A DNA stretch of 64,000 nucleotides, taken from Streptomyces spinosus. Lineage in GTDB: Bacteria > Actinomycetota > Actinomycetes > Streptomycetales > Streptomycetaceae. Position numbers and translations under genes: made by a program. The stretch covers positions 1-64,000 of the forward strand of contig NZ_JAINRC010000032.1 of NCBI RefSeq assembly GCF_020400655.1. The letters run 5' to 3'. Shown here piece after piece: positions 24,823 through 32,863 of the stretch. The notes under the pieces were generated by a model. The model saw nothing but the letters and a program-made list of their open reading frames with translations, was not told the origin of the DNA and did not search any database. How positions within the stretch are numbered: the first letter of the stretch is position 1; each line of letters begins with the position of its first letter.

Positions 24823-25689
24823 GTGGCCACCGAATCCACCCACAGCCAGATCACGACGCCCAACCTCCATGTCGAGGCCGCCGACGGCGTCACCTACCGC
24901 TACCGTCGCTTCGGCCGCCCCAACGCGAGCGACCTGCCGGTGGTCTGCCTGGTGCACTTCCGCGCCAACCTCGACAACTAGGATCCCGAACTCGTCGACG
25001 CCCTCGCCGCCCAGCGCGAGGTCGTCCTGGTGGATCTCGCCGGGGTCGGCGGTTCCACCGGGACCACGCCGAACACCGTGGAGGAGATGGCGCACAACGC
25101 GATCGCCTTCCTGGACGCCGTCGGACTGCGCCGCTTCGACCTGCTGGGCTTCTCCCTCGGCGGCTTCATCGCCCAGGAGGTCACCCTCTTCCGCCCGTGG
25201 CAGGTGCGTCGGCTGGTCCTGGCCGGTACGGCACCCCGGGGCGGCCGGGACATCCACCAGTACACGGCGGGCGCCATTCGCGAGGCTGCCCTGCACGACG
25301 CCCCCTCCGCCGCGAACCTGCTCACCCTCTTCTTCGAGAAGAGCGCGTCCAGCCAGGCCAAGGGCGTGGAGTTCCTCAAGCGCCTGGGACTGCGTACCGC
25401 CGAGCGGGACACCGCGACCGACCTGGCCGTCCGTGACGCTCAGTTGACCGCCATCTCCGCGTGGGGTGTCCGGGACGACTCGCGCCTGCAGCGTCTGGAG
25501 TCCATCCGGCAGCCGGTTCTGGTGGCCAACGGCGACAACGACGAGATGGTCCCCACCCGGAACACCTACCTGCTGGCCGAACACCTGCCCAACGCGAAGC
25601 TGAGCATCTACCCGGACGCCGGTCACGGATTCCTCTTCCAGTACCCGGCCGAGTTCGCCGCAGAGGTGAACGCCTTCCTCGGCGGCTGA
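24823..25689 (+). pseudogene. Alpha/beta hydrolase with in-frame amber codon
   Basis: One frame encodes a full alpha/beta hydrolase of about 288 residues from GTG 24823 except for a TAG at 24979-24981. The paralogue at 31695-32537 reads NLDNWDPALVDAL here, and this gene reads NLDN-stop-DPELVDAL, so a single G-to-A change turned TGG (Trp) into TAG. The rest looks intact: nucleophile elbow GFSLGG, acid in NGDNDEM and base in DAGHGFLFQ. Without readthrough the product would stop after 52 residues; a restart downstream would lack the first strands and the oxyanion loop. Recent inactivation is the simplest reading. Confidence 0.8.
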
Positions 25690-25770
25690 CGGCCCTCGTC
25701 CGACGAGCCGCGGCCGGGAGGGGACATCAAGGTGACCCCCTCCCGGCAGGCGACGTGCCGGGTGGGGGCG

Positions 25771-26439
25771 TCAGCGACGGGAGGTCGGTGGCAGGGGTGG
25801 TTCGAGGGTGCGCAGCAGACCGCGGGCGGGCGGCCCCGGCGGCAGCGGCTCGTCGTCCGTCACGGCGCAGGCGCGCAGGACGAGAGCGATCAGCCGGCGG
25901 GACGCCTTGTCCGCGTGGGACCCGCTGCCCATGACGACGCCGGCGTTGGCGAGCAGCAGCAGCGGCAGATCGTGCGGGGAGAAGTCGGGGCGCAGGACCC
26001 CGGCCTCCTTGGCACGCCGCACCAGCCGGGTGAAACCGCGCATGGCGCGGCGCCGGTGGGCCTCGAGTTCGTCGGAGGTCGGGAACGTCGTGTTCAGTAC
26101 GACGGCAAGGCCCTGGTCCGCGCACTGCAGCGCGGCGACGTGCTCGACGTAACCGCGGAAGCCCACCCAGGGATCGGGTTCTTCCAGAGCCTTGTCCACG
26201 GCGTCGGCGTAGGCGCGTACCCGGGGTGTGAACACCGCGGCGACGAGTTCCTCGCGCCCGGCGAAGTTGCGTTGCAGCGTGGCGATGCCCACTCCGGCAC
26301 GCCGCGCGATCTCGTTGAGCGAGACGTCCAGACCGCGCGTCGTGTACAGCTCGGCCGCGACCGTGAGGATCTTGGCGCGGTTGGCCTGGGCGTCGGCGCG
26401 GCGCTGCCGGAGTGGTGAGGTGTTGTCGGTGGGTGGCAC
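25771..26439 (-). CDS. TetR family regulator
   Basis: 222 residues from GTG 26439. HTH at residues ~17-65 (RAKILTVAAELYTTRGLDVSLNEIARRAGVGIATLQRNFAGREEL). The C-terminal part resembles the TetR_C_33/SbtR-like group. TAAGCT (rc of 26448-26453) lies 8 bp before the start, consistent with its own leaderless promoter, although it may also be the last gene of an operon with the LLM enzyme 69 bp upstream. A TAAGTGG/CCACTTA inverted repeat before the first gene of that operon is a candidate operator. Confidence 0.9.
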   Translation of the reverse strand: MPPTDNTSPLRQRRADAQANRAKILTVAAELYTTRGLDVSLNEIARRAGVGIATLQRNFAGREELVAAVFTPRVRAYADAVDKALEEPDPWVGFRGYVEHVAALQCADQGLAVVLNTTFPTSDELEAHRRRAMRGFTRLVRRAKEAGVLRPDFSPHDLPLLLLANAGVVMGSGSHADKASRRLIALVLRACAVTDDEPLPPGPPARGLLRTLEPPLPPTSRR

Positions 26440-26508
26440 GGTCCGACAGCTTACGGTGGTCCGTCAGGTGGGGACCGGGTGCGGTCCACCCTGCCCCCGC
26501 GCACGGCG

Positions 26509-27591
26509 TCAGGCTCGCGACGCACCGGGCCGGGACCAGGCCGCCGCACCGGCGAGCCGGCGCAGTGCGGGCGCGACCGCGGTGGCCAGGTGCCCGACGG
26601 ACGAGGCGACCGCGTCGTCGGGCAGACCGCCCCAGTCCACCAGGGCCTGGAGGCGGTCGAAACGCACCGCTTCGTAGAGGGCGGTCGCCTTCTCGGTGAC
26701 GCGTTCGGGTGTGCCGATCAGGAGATGTCCGGACGGGTCCAGGCCCGCCCGGAACTGTTCCGGTGAGACGGTGAGGCCATTTCCCCCCGGCCGCTTGGGC
26801 CGAAGGAAGTCCCGGTAGTACGGGTAGGTGTCGAGGGCGGTGGCGGTGCCGTCGGCACTGAAGAAGTGCACTCCGACGCCGAGACGCAGCCGGTGGCCGT
26901 GCCCCTCCGCCTCGCCTGCCGCCCGGTAGACGGCGGCGAGGTGGGCCAGGCGCTCCACAGGCCCGCCGATGTACCCGAGCATCATGGGCAGTCCGAGGCG
27001 TCCCGCGCGTTCGGCGCTGGCGGCGGTTCCGCCGACCCCGATCCACACCGGCAGGGGGTCCTGCCGTGCCCTGGGGACGACGGCGGCCCCGGCCAGCGCG
27101 GAACGGAACCGTCCGTGCCAGGTCACCCGGGGTTCGTCGCGAACGCGTAGCAGCAGTCCCAGTTTCTCCGCGAAGACCTGGTCGTAGTGGCTCAGGGGGA
27201 CGCCGAACAGTTCGAACGGTTCCGGGTGGGCGCTGCGCCCCACGGTGATCTCCGCACGCCCCTCGCTGACGAGGTCGAGCGTGGCGAAGTCCTCGTACAG
27301 CCGCACGGGGTCGAGGGCGCTGAGGGTGCTGACCGAACTGGTGAGCCTGATGCGCGAGGTCCGGGCGGCGATGGCGGCCAGCACCACGGCCGGCGAGGAG
27401 ACGGCGAAGTCCACGCTGTGGTGTTCGCCGATGCCGATGTGGTCCAGTCCGAGCCGGTCGGCGGTCACGCCGAGGCGGATCAGTTGGCTGTGCCGTTCGC
27501 CGGCGGTCAGAGGACGGCCGTCGACCGTACGGGGCTGGAAGTCGGCCAGTGACGCGATGCCGACATCCATCCGCGGATCCTGCGCGCTCAT
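26509..27591 (-). CDS. LLM-class flavin-dependent oxidoreductase
   Basis: 360 residues; ATG 27591 with AAGGAG upstream. Luciferase-like monooxygenase fold: GLDHIGIGEHHSVDFAVSSPAVVLAAIAARTSRIRL (residues ~48-83), DLVSEGRAEITVGRS, and DPLPVWIGVGGTAASAERAG. These enzymes use FMNH2 or F420H2 with or without oxygen. Most similar in style to the YhbW/luxA-like actinobacterial group of unknown substrate. Forms a likely operon with the DUF1579-like gene 29 bp upstream and perhaps the TetR gene downstream. Confidence 0.9.
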   Translation of the reverse strand: MSAQDPRMDVGIASLADFQPRTVDGRPLTAGERHSQLIRLGVTADRLGLDHIGIGEHHSVDFAVSSPAVVLAAIAARTSRIRLTSSVSTLSALDPVRLYEDFATLDLVSEGRAEITVGRSAHPEPFELFGVPLSHYDQVFAEKLGLLLRVRDEPRVTWHGRFRSALAGAAVVPRARQDPLPVWIGVGGTAASAERAGRLGLPMMLGYIGGPVERLAHLAAVYRAAGEAEGHGHRLRLGVGVHFFSADGTATALDTYPYYRDFLRPKRPGGNGLTVSPEQFRAGLDPSGHLLIGTPERVTEKATALYEAVRFDRLQALVDWGGLPDDAVASSVGHLATAVAPALRRLAGAAAWSRPGASRA

Positions 27592-27620
27592 GCCTCTCCT
27601 TCCGGGCCGGTGTCCACCGT

Positions 27621-28097
27621 TCAGGAGGCGGACGGGGTGAGCCTGGTCGCCGTCTCCTCGTCCACCGCTGTCCAGCCCTGGCCGAGGTCGAGTTCGCCGA
27701 TGTGGTGATACGTGTCGGGCCCCAGCCGGGTGAAGGTGTCGCGCAGGGGAACGGTCGCACCGTTCATCGTCATGGTGCCCTCGAACACCAGGGTGTCACC
27801 CTGCCAGCCCGAGGAACGCTGCCGGGCCCGGCCGCCGTTGCTGTCGAACCAGTCCGCGACGAACTCGTCGGAAGCGGCGTCGAACCCCCACACGTACGTG
27901 GCACGCAGCGGGTTCGGGTTGTCCGCGGTGGGCTGCTCCTCCGTGCTGAGCCGCACGTAGTGCGGGGTGAGTTCCCCGGAACCGGTCACCTTCATCTCGA
28001 TCGGCTTCCGCGGGCCGAAGGGGGTGGCGTGGAACTGCCCCGGCGCGTCCCAGACGCCCAGGAAGAAGGTGAGTTCGTCCATCCGCGAGTCACTCAT
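27621..28097 (-). CDS. DUF1579-like small protein
   Basis: 158 residues from ATG 28097. Beta-rich, starting MDELTFFLGVWDAPGQFHATPFGPRKP and containing YVWGFDAASDEFVADWFDSNGG and YHHIGELDLGQGWT. The 'F-L-G-x-W' opening and repeated W/Y strands suggest the DUF1579/lipocalin-like barrel family that may bind small ligands. No signal peptide. First gene of a probable operon with the LLM oxidoreductase. Confidence 0.7.
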   Translation of the reverse strand: MSDSRMDELTFFLGVWDAPGQFHATPFGPRKPIEMKVTGSGELTPHYVRLSTEEQPTADNPNPLRATYVWGFDAASDEFVADWFDSNGGRARQRSSGWQGDTLVFEGTMTMNGATVPLRDTFTRLGPDTYHHIGELDLGQGWTAVDEETATRLTPSAS

Positions 28098-28164
28098 GGC
28101 TGTCTGCCTCTCTCAGGGGAGCCCGGACGGCCGTTCGCCGTCCCGGCGCCTGTCAGCATAACCA

Positions 28165-28192
28165 TAAGTGGAGTGGGCACACCACTTAGTGG
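28165..28192. promoter_or_regulatory. Inverted repeat operator TAAGTGG-N10-CCACTTA
   Basis: Arms 28165-28171 and 28182-28188; the right arm extends into a perfect 11-bp palindrome CCACTTAGTGG (28182-28192). It lies 68-95 bp upstream of the DUF1579-like gene and is the best candidate site for the TetR protein of this operon. Confidence 0.55.
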
Positions 28193-28322
28193 CTGTCGCG
28201 GTGTCTGCTCGCCCACGACGTCGTCGCCCCGAGCCGAGCGGGGTCTGGCGCGTGCGGCTGCGAGGCGACGCACGCCACCGGACCCCCGCTCCCTGATCCG
28301 TCCTGATCCAAAGCGAAAGACC

Positions 28323-29063
28323 CTAGGACCCGGACGCGAGCGCCGCGTTCCCCGCGGTGAGTTCACCGAAGAGGCGCCGCTCCGTCGCCATCGCCTCGCC
28401 GAACGGAAGGCGAGAGCCGGCCACGACGGAGTGCTTCGCCGCGTGCAGCGCCGGCGCCGGGTTCCCGGCGATGGCCTCGACCCAGCGCAGCGCCTCCTGC
28501 GTGAAGTCGGCTCCCGTCAGGATGGTGTTGACCCAGCCGACGTTCAGCGCCTCCTCCGCGAGGACCGGCCGTCCCGTCAGGATGGCCTCGGCCGCGCGGC
28601 CGGAACCGATCAGCCGAGGCAGCCGGACACTTCCTCCACCGCCCGGGATGATGCCGACGGCGACTTCCGGCTGCTGGAAGCGGGAGCGCGGGGAGGCGAT
28701 CCGCAGGGTGCAGGCGAGGGCGATCTCATTGCCTCCGCCCGAGGCGAGACCGTCGACGGCCGCGACGGTGGGCTGGGGAATCTCCTCCAGCAGGCGCAGC
28801 GCACGCGACCAGGAGCCGAGTTCCTCCTCGCTCGCCAGGCCCGCACCGGCCCGCGCCAGATCGGACAACTCGGCGTGGTCGATGAAGGTGTCGTCCAGCC
28901 CGCTCGCCAGCATGACGACCTTCACCTCGTCGGTCTGCCGGCCCAGGTCCTCCAGCAGCGAGCCGAGTCGCACCATGGAACCGAAGTCCATGAAGTTGCC
29001 GGGTTCCCTGGTGAACGTCAGGACCGCCACAGCGCCGAACCGGTCCGAGGTCCATGTAGACAT
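28323..29063 (-). CDS. Enoyl-CoA hydratase/isomerase family protein
   Basis: 246 residues; ATG 29063 with GGAG 9 nt upstream. Crotonase motifs: VVMLASGLDDTFIDHAEL (oxyanion region), DGLASGGGNEIALACTLRIASPRSRFQQPEVAVGIIPGGGG, with both catalytic Glu positions filled (NEIAL and QPEVAVG). It is related to the hydratase at 23836 but not a close copy. An island GATG box lies about 100 bp upstream, pointing toward it, which places it in the same putative regulon as the SARP and LAL genes. Confidence 0.88.
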   Translation of the reverse strand: MSTWTSDRFGAVAVLTFTREPGNFMDFGSMVRLGSLLEDLGRQTDEVKVVMLASGLDDTFIDHAELSDLARAGAGLASEEELGSWSRALRLLEEIPQPTVAAVDGLASGGGNEIALACTLRIASPRSRFQQPEVAVGIIPGGGGSVRLPRLIGSGRAAEAILTGRPVLAEEALNVGWVNTILTGADFTQEALRWVEAIAGNPAPALHAAKHSVVAGSRLPFGEAMATERRLFGELTAGNAALASGS

Positions 29064-29165
29064 AGCCCGCTCCATATACGTGTGCGGACCGAACGGGCTC
29101 TGCGTGTCCCGCTCGGTCCTGCCGTCGGTGTCCTGAGCAACCCTGTCCGATGGTCCCGGCGCGAC

Positions 29166-29181
29166 CATCAGTCATGTGACC
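29166..29181 (-). promoter_or_regulatory. GATG box, enoyl-CoA hydratase 2
   Basis: In the direction of transcription GGTCACATGACTGATG. Full match to RGTCANNNGACNGATG. AGGGTT, a weak -10, starts 21 bp downstream. Confidence 0.6.
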
Positions 29182-29212
29182 AGTCACGTCACGAGGAGCA
29201 GGCCCGGTCCCG

Positions 29213-29545
29213 TCAGGAAGCGCGGGCGGGTTCGGGCGACGCCTTCACCAGGCCGGCCCGCTGCCAGTCGGCCACCTGCGCGTGAAGGAGCCGGCGAACC
29301 GCCGAGACGTCGGCGTTCCACGCGCTGCCGAGCACCGCGGCGGCGGCCCGGACATTCCCACCGTGCTGCCGCAGGGCGATCCACATGGCGCTGGCCTCGG
29401 GCGCGTAGGAGTAGGGAGCGCCCAGGGGCGACAACAGCGTGAGCGCCCCGTCCTCCGCGATGCCCGCCGTCACCCCGGGTTCGATCACGATGTGCACGTC
29501 GTCACGACTTCCTTTCCGGCGGCGCTTGCGGAAGGCACGCCTCAT
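29213..29545 (-). CDS. PqqD-like peptide recognition protein (RRE)
   Basis: 110 residues from ATG 29545. After a basic start (RRAFRKRRRKG) comes IVIEPGVTAGIAEDGALTLLSPLGAPYSYAPEASAMWIALRQHGGNVRAAAAVLGSAWNADVSAVRRLLHAQVADWQRAGLV in several strands and helices. This is the PqqD/RRE winged-helix fold that carries RiPP precursor peptides to their modifying enzymes. No radical SAM enzyme, YcaO, cyclase or obvious precursor peptide is encoded within the window, so it is an orphan. It sits between the MDR gene and the enoyl-CoA hydratase, all on the minus strand. The ribosome-binding site is weak. Confidence 0.75.
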   Translation of the reverse strand: MRRAFRKRRRKGSRDDVHIVIEPGVTAGIAEDGALTLLSPLGAPYSYAPEASAMWIALRQHGGNVRAAAAVLGSAWNADVSAVRRLLHAQVADWQRAGLVKASPEPARAS

Positions 29546-29646
29546 GTGTCCGAAGCCGCTTCGCTCACGTTCCCCCAAATGAGCCGAAGACACCTGGGTC
29601 CGCCGTGGGCGAGGCACCAACGTGCAACGCCCCTGCCCGAACCGTC

Positions 29647-29678
29647 GGGACCCCGGGGCGCGGGCGCCCCGGGGTCCC
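29647..29678 (-). terminator. Perfect 15-bp hairpin after MDR gene
   Basis: Arms 29647-29661 and 29664-29678 (GGGACCCCGGGGCGC and its complement) with a 2-nt loop, 8 bp beyond the stop of the MDR oxidoreductase. Separates it from the PqqD-like gene. Confidence 0.75.
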
Positions 29679-29685
29679 GGCCGGC

Positions 29686-30708
29686 TCAGAAGCCGGTGAG
29701 GGTGATCTTGCCGATGGCGGTGCCGGATTCCATGATGCCGTGCGCCTCCCGCAGGTTCGCCGCGTTGACCGGGCCCAGGTCCCTGGTCGCGGTGCTCACC
29801 ATGACGCCGGCGTCCACCAGACGGGCCACCTGGGTGAGGATCTTGCCCTGCCGGTCCATGTCCGCGGTCCGGAACAGGGAGCGGGTGAACATGAACTCCC
29901 AGTGGAAACCGATGCTCTTCGCCTTCAGCAGGCCGACGGGCAGGTTCTCGACGTCGTCGATCGCGACGATCTGCCCGAACGGGGTGAGGACCTCGGCGTA
30001 GACGGTCAGGTTGCGGTCGGTCCCCGCGGTGCTGAAGACGTGGTCGATGCCGTTCGGGGCCACCTCGGCGAGCTGCGGCGGCAACGGCCGGTGATGGTCC
30101 ACGATGTGGTGCGCGCCCATGCGGCGGGCGAAGTCGACCGTCTCCGGGCGGGACGCCGTGCCGATCACCGTGAGGTCGGTGAGCGCGCGGGCCAGTTGGC
30201 TCACCACGGCTCCGACACCGCCGGCGGCCGCCGTCACCAGCAGGGAACCCGTCTCGTCGATCAGGTCGTGGTGCAGCCCGATCCGCTCGAACAGACCCTC
30301 CCACGCGGTGAGGGAGGTCAGCGGCAGCGACGCCGCCTCGCTGAAGGTCAGGGTCGTCGGCTTCAGGGCGACGAGACGCTCGTCGACCACGTGGTACTCG
30401 GAGTTGGCGCCCGGCCGGTCGAGCGCTCCGGCGTAGAAGACCTCGTCGCCGGGCTTGAAGTTCTCCACCTGGGAACCGGTCGCGACGACCGTGCCGGCGG
30501 CGTCCCAGCCCAGCACCCGCTCACGGCCCTTCGGGTCCTGGTTCTTCCGGATCTTGTAGTCGACCGGGTTGACGGCGACGGCCTCGACCTGGACGAGCAG
30601 GTCCCGGGGGCCGGGTTCGGGCACGGGCAGCTTGACGTCGAGGAGGCTCTCGTCGTCGGTCACCGGCAGGGACGCGCGGTAGGCGACGGCGCGCATGGTG
30701 GTGGTCAT
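29686..30708 (-). CDS. MDR zinc-free oxidoreductase (ZinC-binding ADH family 1, quinone reductase-like)
   Basis: 340 residues; ATG 30708 with AGGAG upstream. GroES-like domain at residues 1-130 with AVNPVDYKIRKNQ, the signature of zinc-lacking medium-chain reductases. Rossmann domain has LLVTAAAGGVGAVVSQLARAL. Length and motifs match the ZTA1/YogA-like NADPH:quinone or enone reductases. It presumably reduces electrophilic enones or quinones for detoxification. The terminator directly downstream shows it is transcribed alone. Confidence 0.9.
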   Translation of the reverse strand: MTTTMRAVAYRASLPVTDDESLLDVKLPVPEPGPRDLLVQVEAVAVNPVDYKIRKNQDPKGRERVLGWDAAGTVVATGSQVENFKPGDEVFYAGALDRPGANSEYHVVDERLVALKPTTLTFSEAASLPLTSLTAWEGLFERIGLHHDLIDETGSLLVTAAAGGVGAVVSQLARALTDLTVIGTASRPETVDFARRMGAHHIVDHHRPLPPQLAEVAPNGIDHVFSTAGTDRNLTVYAEVLTPFGQIVAIDDVENLPVGLLKAKSIGFHWEFMFTRSLFRTADMDRQGKILTQVARLVDAGVMVSTATRDLGPVNAANLREAHGIMESGTAIGKITLTGF

Positions 30709-30760
30709 GTCGCAGGGTTCTCCTGGTCGGCGGGTCTGATGGGGACGAGGCCGCCCGGGC

Positions 30761-30800
30761 GGCCGGACGGCAGGGGGGCCGGACGGCAGGGGGGCCCGAC
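30761..30800. repeat. Tandem 16-bp repeat x2.5
   Basis: GGCCGGACGGCAGGGG at 30761-30776 and 30777-30792, then a partial copy. Lies in the 240-bp gap upstream of the MDR gene; no function evident. Confidence 0.5.
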
Positions 30801-30948
30801 GGCTGTGCGGTCAGGGGGCTCGCGGTCAGGGGACCGCGCGGCTTCGGGTTGTGCGGCTCGGTACCGGATCACACCGCCGCGCGCCGGTCCGCCGCGGTGG
30901 CGCCCGTCCCGGCCGGGTCCACCGCGGCGAAGGCGCGCCGGGCGCGGG

Positions 30949-31668
30949 TCAGGACACCGTGACGTTCTCGAGCCGGACCGAGACGACGAGCGGGTCGGGG
31001 ACCTTGTCGCCGTTGTCGTCGCGGCTGTAGATCATCCGTGTGGTGGGGATGACCAGGCCGGACACCTCCTGGTGGCCGGAGACGTAGTGCGCGGCGGGGG
31101 TGTTACCGGCGATCTCCACGCTGTAGTCGCGCCGGCGGATCAGACCCTGCGCGTCGACGTACACGGTCTGCTCGGTGCTGAGGGTGGCGATGCTGTCGGG
31201 GAAGGTGATGTGCAGGCGCCGGAACTTCTCCCCGTTCTCCGTCCACGGGCCGATCTCCTCCGTCCGCACGCCGGGGTAGGTCAGCGAGAGCGGCTCGGCG
31301 AGGTACGTCCACATGGCGCTGCCGGAGAAGTAGGCGAGCTGGAGCCTCGTCCACGGCGTCATCAGGTCGTGGCCGGCGAAGGAGGCGCGGGGATCGGTCA
31401 GTTCCTCGATCACGTTGCCGTCCGAGTCCTCCACCGCCACACGGTCGGCGGAGAACGCCGTGTGGTGGTCGGGGTGGAAGAACGGCTTCTGGGTGACGTA
31501 CTCGCGGCGCAGGTCGACCGTGACGTCGACGTCGTCGAGGGCACCGGGGTGGCCCTTCATGCCCCACAGGGCGCCGCCGAAGAACTGCCGCGCGGTGATC
31601 CGGCTGGCCTCTTCCCAGCGGGCGCGTCCGCCGTAGGCGTCGAAGATGGTGCTGAGCAGGTCGGACAT
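30949..31668 (-). CDS. Hypothetical protein, LolA-like barrel
   Basis: 239 residues; ATG 31668 with AGGAG upstream. Not recognised with confidence. It begins LLSTIFDAYGGRARWEEASRITARQFFGGALWGMKG and continues with many alternating polar/hydrophobic strands (EQTVYVDAQGLIRRRDYSVEI, AAHYVSGHQEVSGLVIPTTRMIY), a pattern seen in outer-membrane-lipoprotein-sorting-like barrels. There is no signal peptide. It follows the alpha/beta hydrolase gene by 26 bp on the same strand, so the two are almost certainly co-transcribed and probably act on the same hydrophobic ligand (inference). Confidence 0.75.
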   Translation of the reverse strand: MSDLLSTIFDAYGGRARWEEASRITARQFFGGALWGMKGHPGALDDVDVTVDLRREYVTQKPFFHPDHHTAFSADRVAVEDSDGNVIEELTDPRASFAGHDLMTPWTRLQLAYFSGSAMWTYLAEPLSLTYPGVRTEEIGPWTENGEKFRRLHITFPDSIATLSTEQTVYVDAQGLIRRRDYSVEIAGNTPAAHYVSGHQEVSGLVIPTTRMIYSRDDNGDKVPDPLVVSVRLENVTVS

Positions 31669-31694
31669 GGTGTTCTCCTGATGATGTGTCGGAG

Positions 31695-32537
31695 TCAGCC
31701 GAGGAAGGCGTTGACGTCCTTGGCGGCTTCGGCGGGGTACTGGAACAGCGAGGCGTGGGCGGCGTCGGGGTAGATCCGGATCTGCGCGTCCGGGATCAGA
31801 CCGGCCATCAGGTAGCTGTTCCTGGTGGGGATCATCAGGTCGTCGTCGCCCTGGATGATGAGCGTGGGGCACTGGATGCCGGTGAGGCGCTGCAGTGCGG
31901 AGTGGTCCGGGATGCCCCACTCCAGTACGGCGTCGTACTGGGCGTCGCGCGAGGCGAGGCTGCTGGGCACGTCCCGGCCCTCGGTGCGGGCCGTGAACCG
32001 GCCCAGGAACTCCACACCCTTGGCCTGGCTGGTCTCGGTGTGGGCGAAGAAGATGTAGAGCAGGTCCTCGCCGGTGGGCACCTCGGCGCGGGCGTGCGTC
32101 TCGATGTCCTTGCGCCAGCCGTGCATGCCCGGGGCGCCCTTGGGGCCGGTCCCGGCGAGGACGAGACGGCGGACCAGGCGGGGCCTGACCAGCGCGATGT
32201 CCTGGGCGGCGAAGCCGCCGATGGAGAAGCCGAGCAGGTCGATCCGTTCCAGGCCGAGGGCGGCGGTGAAGGTGATGATCTGCTGGGCCATCTGCGCGAT
32301 CGTGGTGGCGAAGGCGCCGGTGGAGGACGCGACACCGGGATAGTCGACCAGGATCACCTCGCGTTCGGCGGCGAGCGCGTCGACGAGGGCGGGGTCCCAG
32401 TTGTCGAGGTTGCCGGTGAAGTGCTGGAGCATGACGAGGGGGACCTCGCCGCCGGAACCGAGCCGGCGGTAGGCGTAGCGGACACCGTCGGCCTCGACGA
32501 ACTGCGTAGGGGCGGTGTGGTGGGTGACAGCGGACAT
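31695..32537 (-). CDS. Alpha/beta hydrolase (island paralogue 2)
   Basis: 280 residues; ATG 32537 with AGGGAG upstream. Oxyanion region MLQHFTGNLDNWDPALVDALAAEREVILVDYPG, nucleophile elbow LGFSIGGFAAQ, acid in IIQGDDDLMIPT and base in DAAHASLFQYP. One of five related hydrolases in the window; closest to the amber-mutated gene at 24823. The substrate is unknown; the family includes lactonases, esterases and enol-lactone hydrolases. First gene of a two-gene operon with the LolA-like protein. The upstream region shares a 28-bp element with the hydrolase at 46917-47753. Confidence 0.9.
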   Translation of the reverse strand: MSAVTHHTAPTQFVEADGVRYAYRRLGSGGEVPLVMLQHFTGNLDNWDPALVDALAAEREVILVDYPGVASSTGAFATTIAQMAQQIITFTAALGLERIDLLGFSIGGFAAQDIALVRPRLVRRLVLAGTGPKGAPGMHGWRKDIETHARAEVPTGEDLLYIFFAHTETSQAKGVEFLGRFTARTEGRDVPSSLASRDAQYDAVLEWGIPDHSALQRLTGIQCPTLIIQGDDDLMIPTRNSYLMAGLIPDAQIRIYPDAAHASLFQYPAEAAKDVNAFLG

Positions 32538-32609
32538 GTCTCTCCCTGCGAGAAGGCGGTCGGAATCCGGGGGTGGCGTGGCGGGGGCGGTTTTCCGCGG
32601 GCTCGCAGT

Positions 32610-32623
32610 CCGTTCCGGAACGG
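32610..32623. promoter_or_regulatory. Perfect 14-bp palindrome
   Basis: CCGTTCCGGAACGG, about 73 bp upstream of the hydrolase start. Confidence 0.45.
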
Positions 32624-32661
32624 GCCACGCGCCGCCTCCGGAACAGCATGCGCAACGGGCA

Positions 32662-32689
32662 GTGGAAACTTTGTGGCGCGTGTCTTGAC
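32662..32689 (-). promoter_or_regulatory. Shared hydrolase promoter element, copy 1
   Basis: Read on the minus strand: GTCAAG-N7-CCACAAAGTTTCCAC. The identical words with the same 7-bp gap occur at 47842-47869 before another alpha/beta hydrolase gene in the same orientation. Lies 125 bp before the start at 32537. Confidence 0.6.
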
Positions 32690-32863
32690 GGGGCCGTCTC
32701 CGCGTTGCTCCCCGCCCGCCGGGCGAGGGGGCCGGACGCCGGCGGAGGCCGTGAACGTCGCCTGGGCGGTGCCGGGTCGACCCGTGGAGGCCCGGCGCAC
32801 CCGGCAGCGAGTCAGTGGGCGCGACGCCACGGTATGCGCACACACGTGCCGCACGGGGGGTGT

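Larger units (their letters stand above)
32538..32863. other. Control region of hydrolase 2
   Basis: 326 bp with no gene. It holds a 14-bp palindrome (32610-32623) and the conserved GTGGAAACTTTGTGG element (32662-32689); the rest is GC-rich without features. Confidence 0.5.

Noticed and set aside
29213..29686. A RiPP biosynthetic cluster around the PqqD-like gene
   Set aside because: No precursor peptide, radical SAM, YcaO, protease or dedicated transporter is encoded nearby; only the recognition-domain protein is supported.
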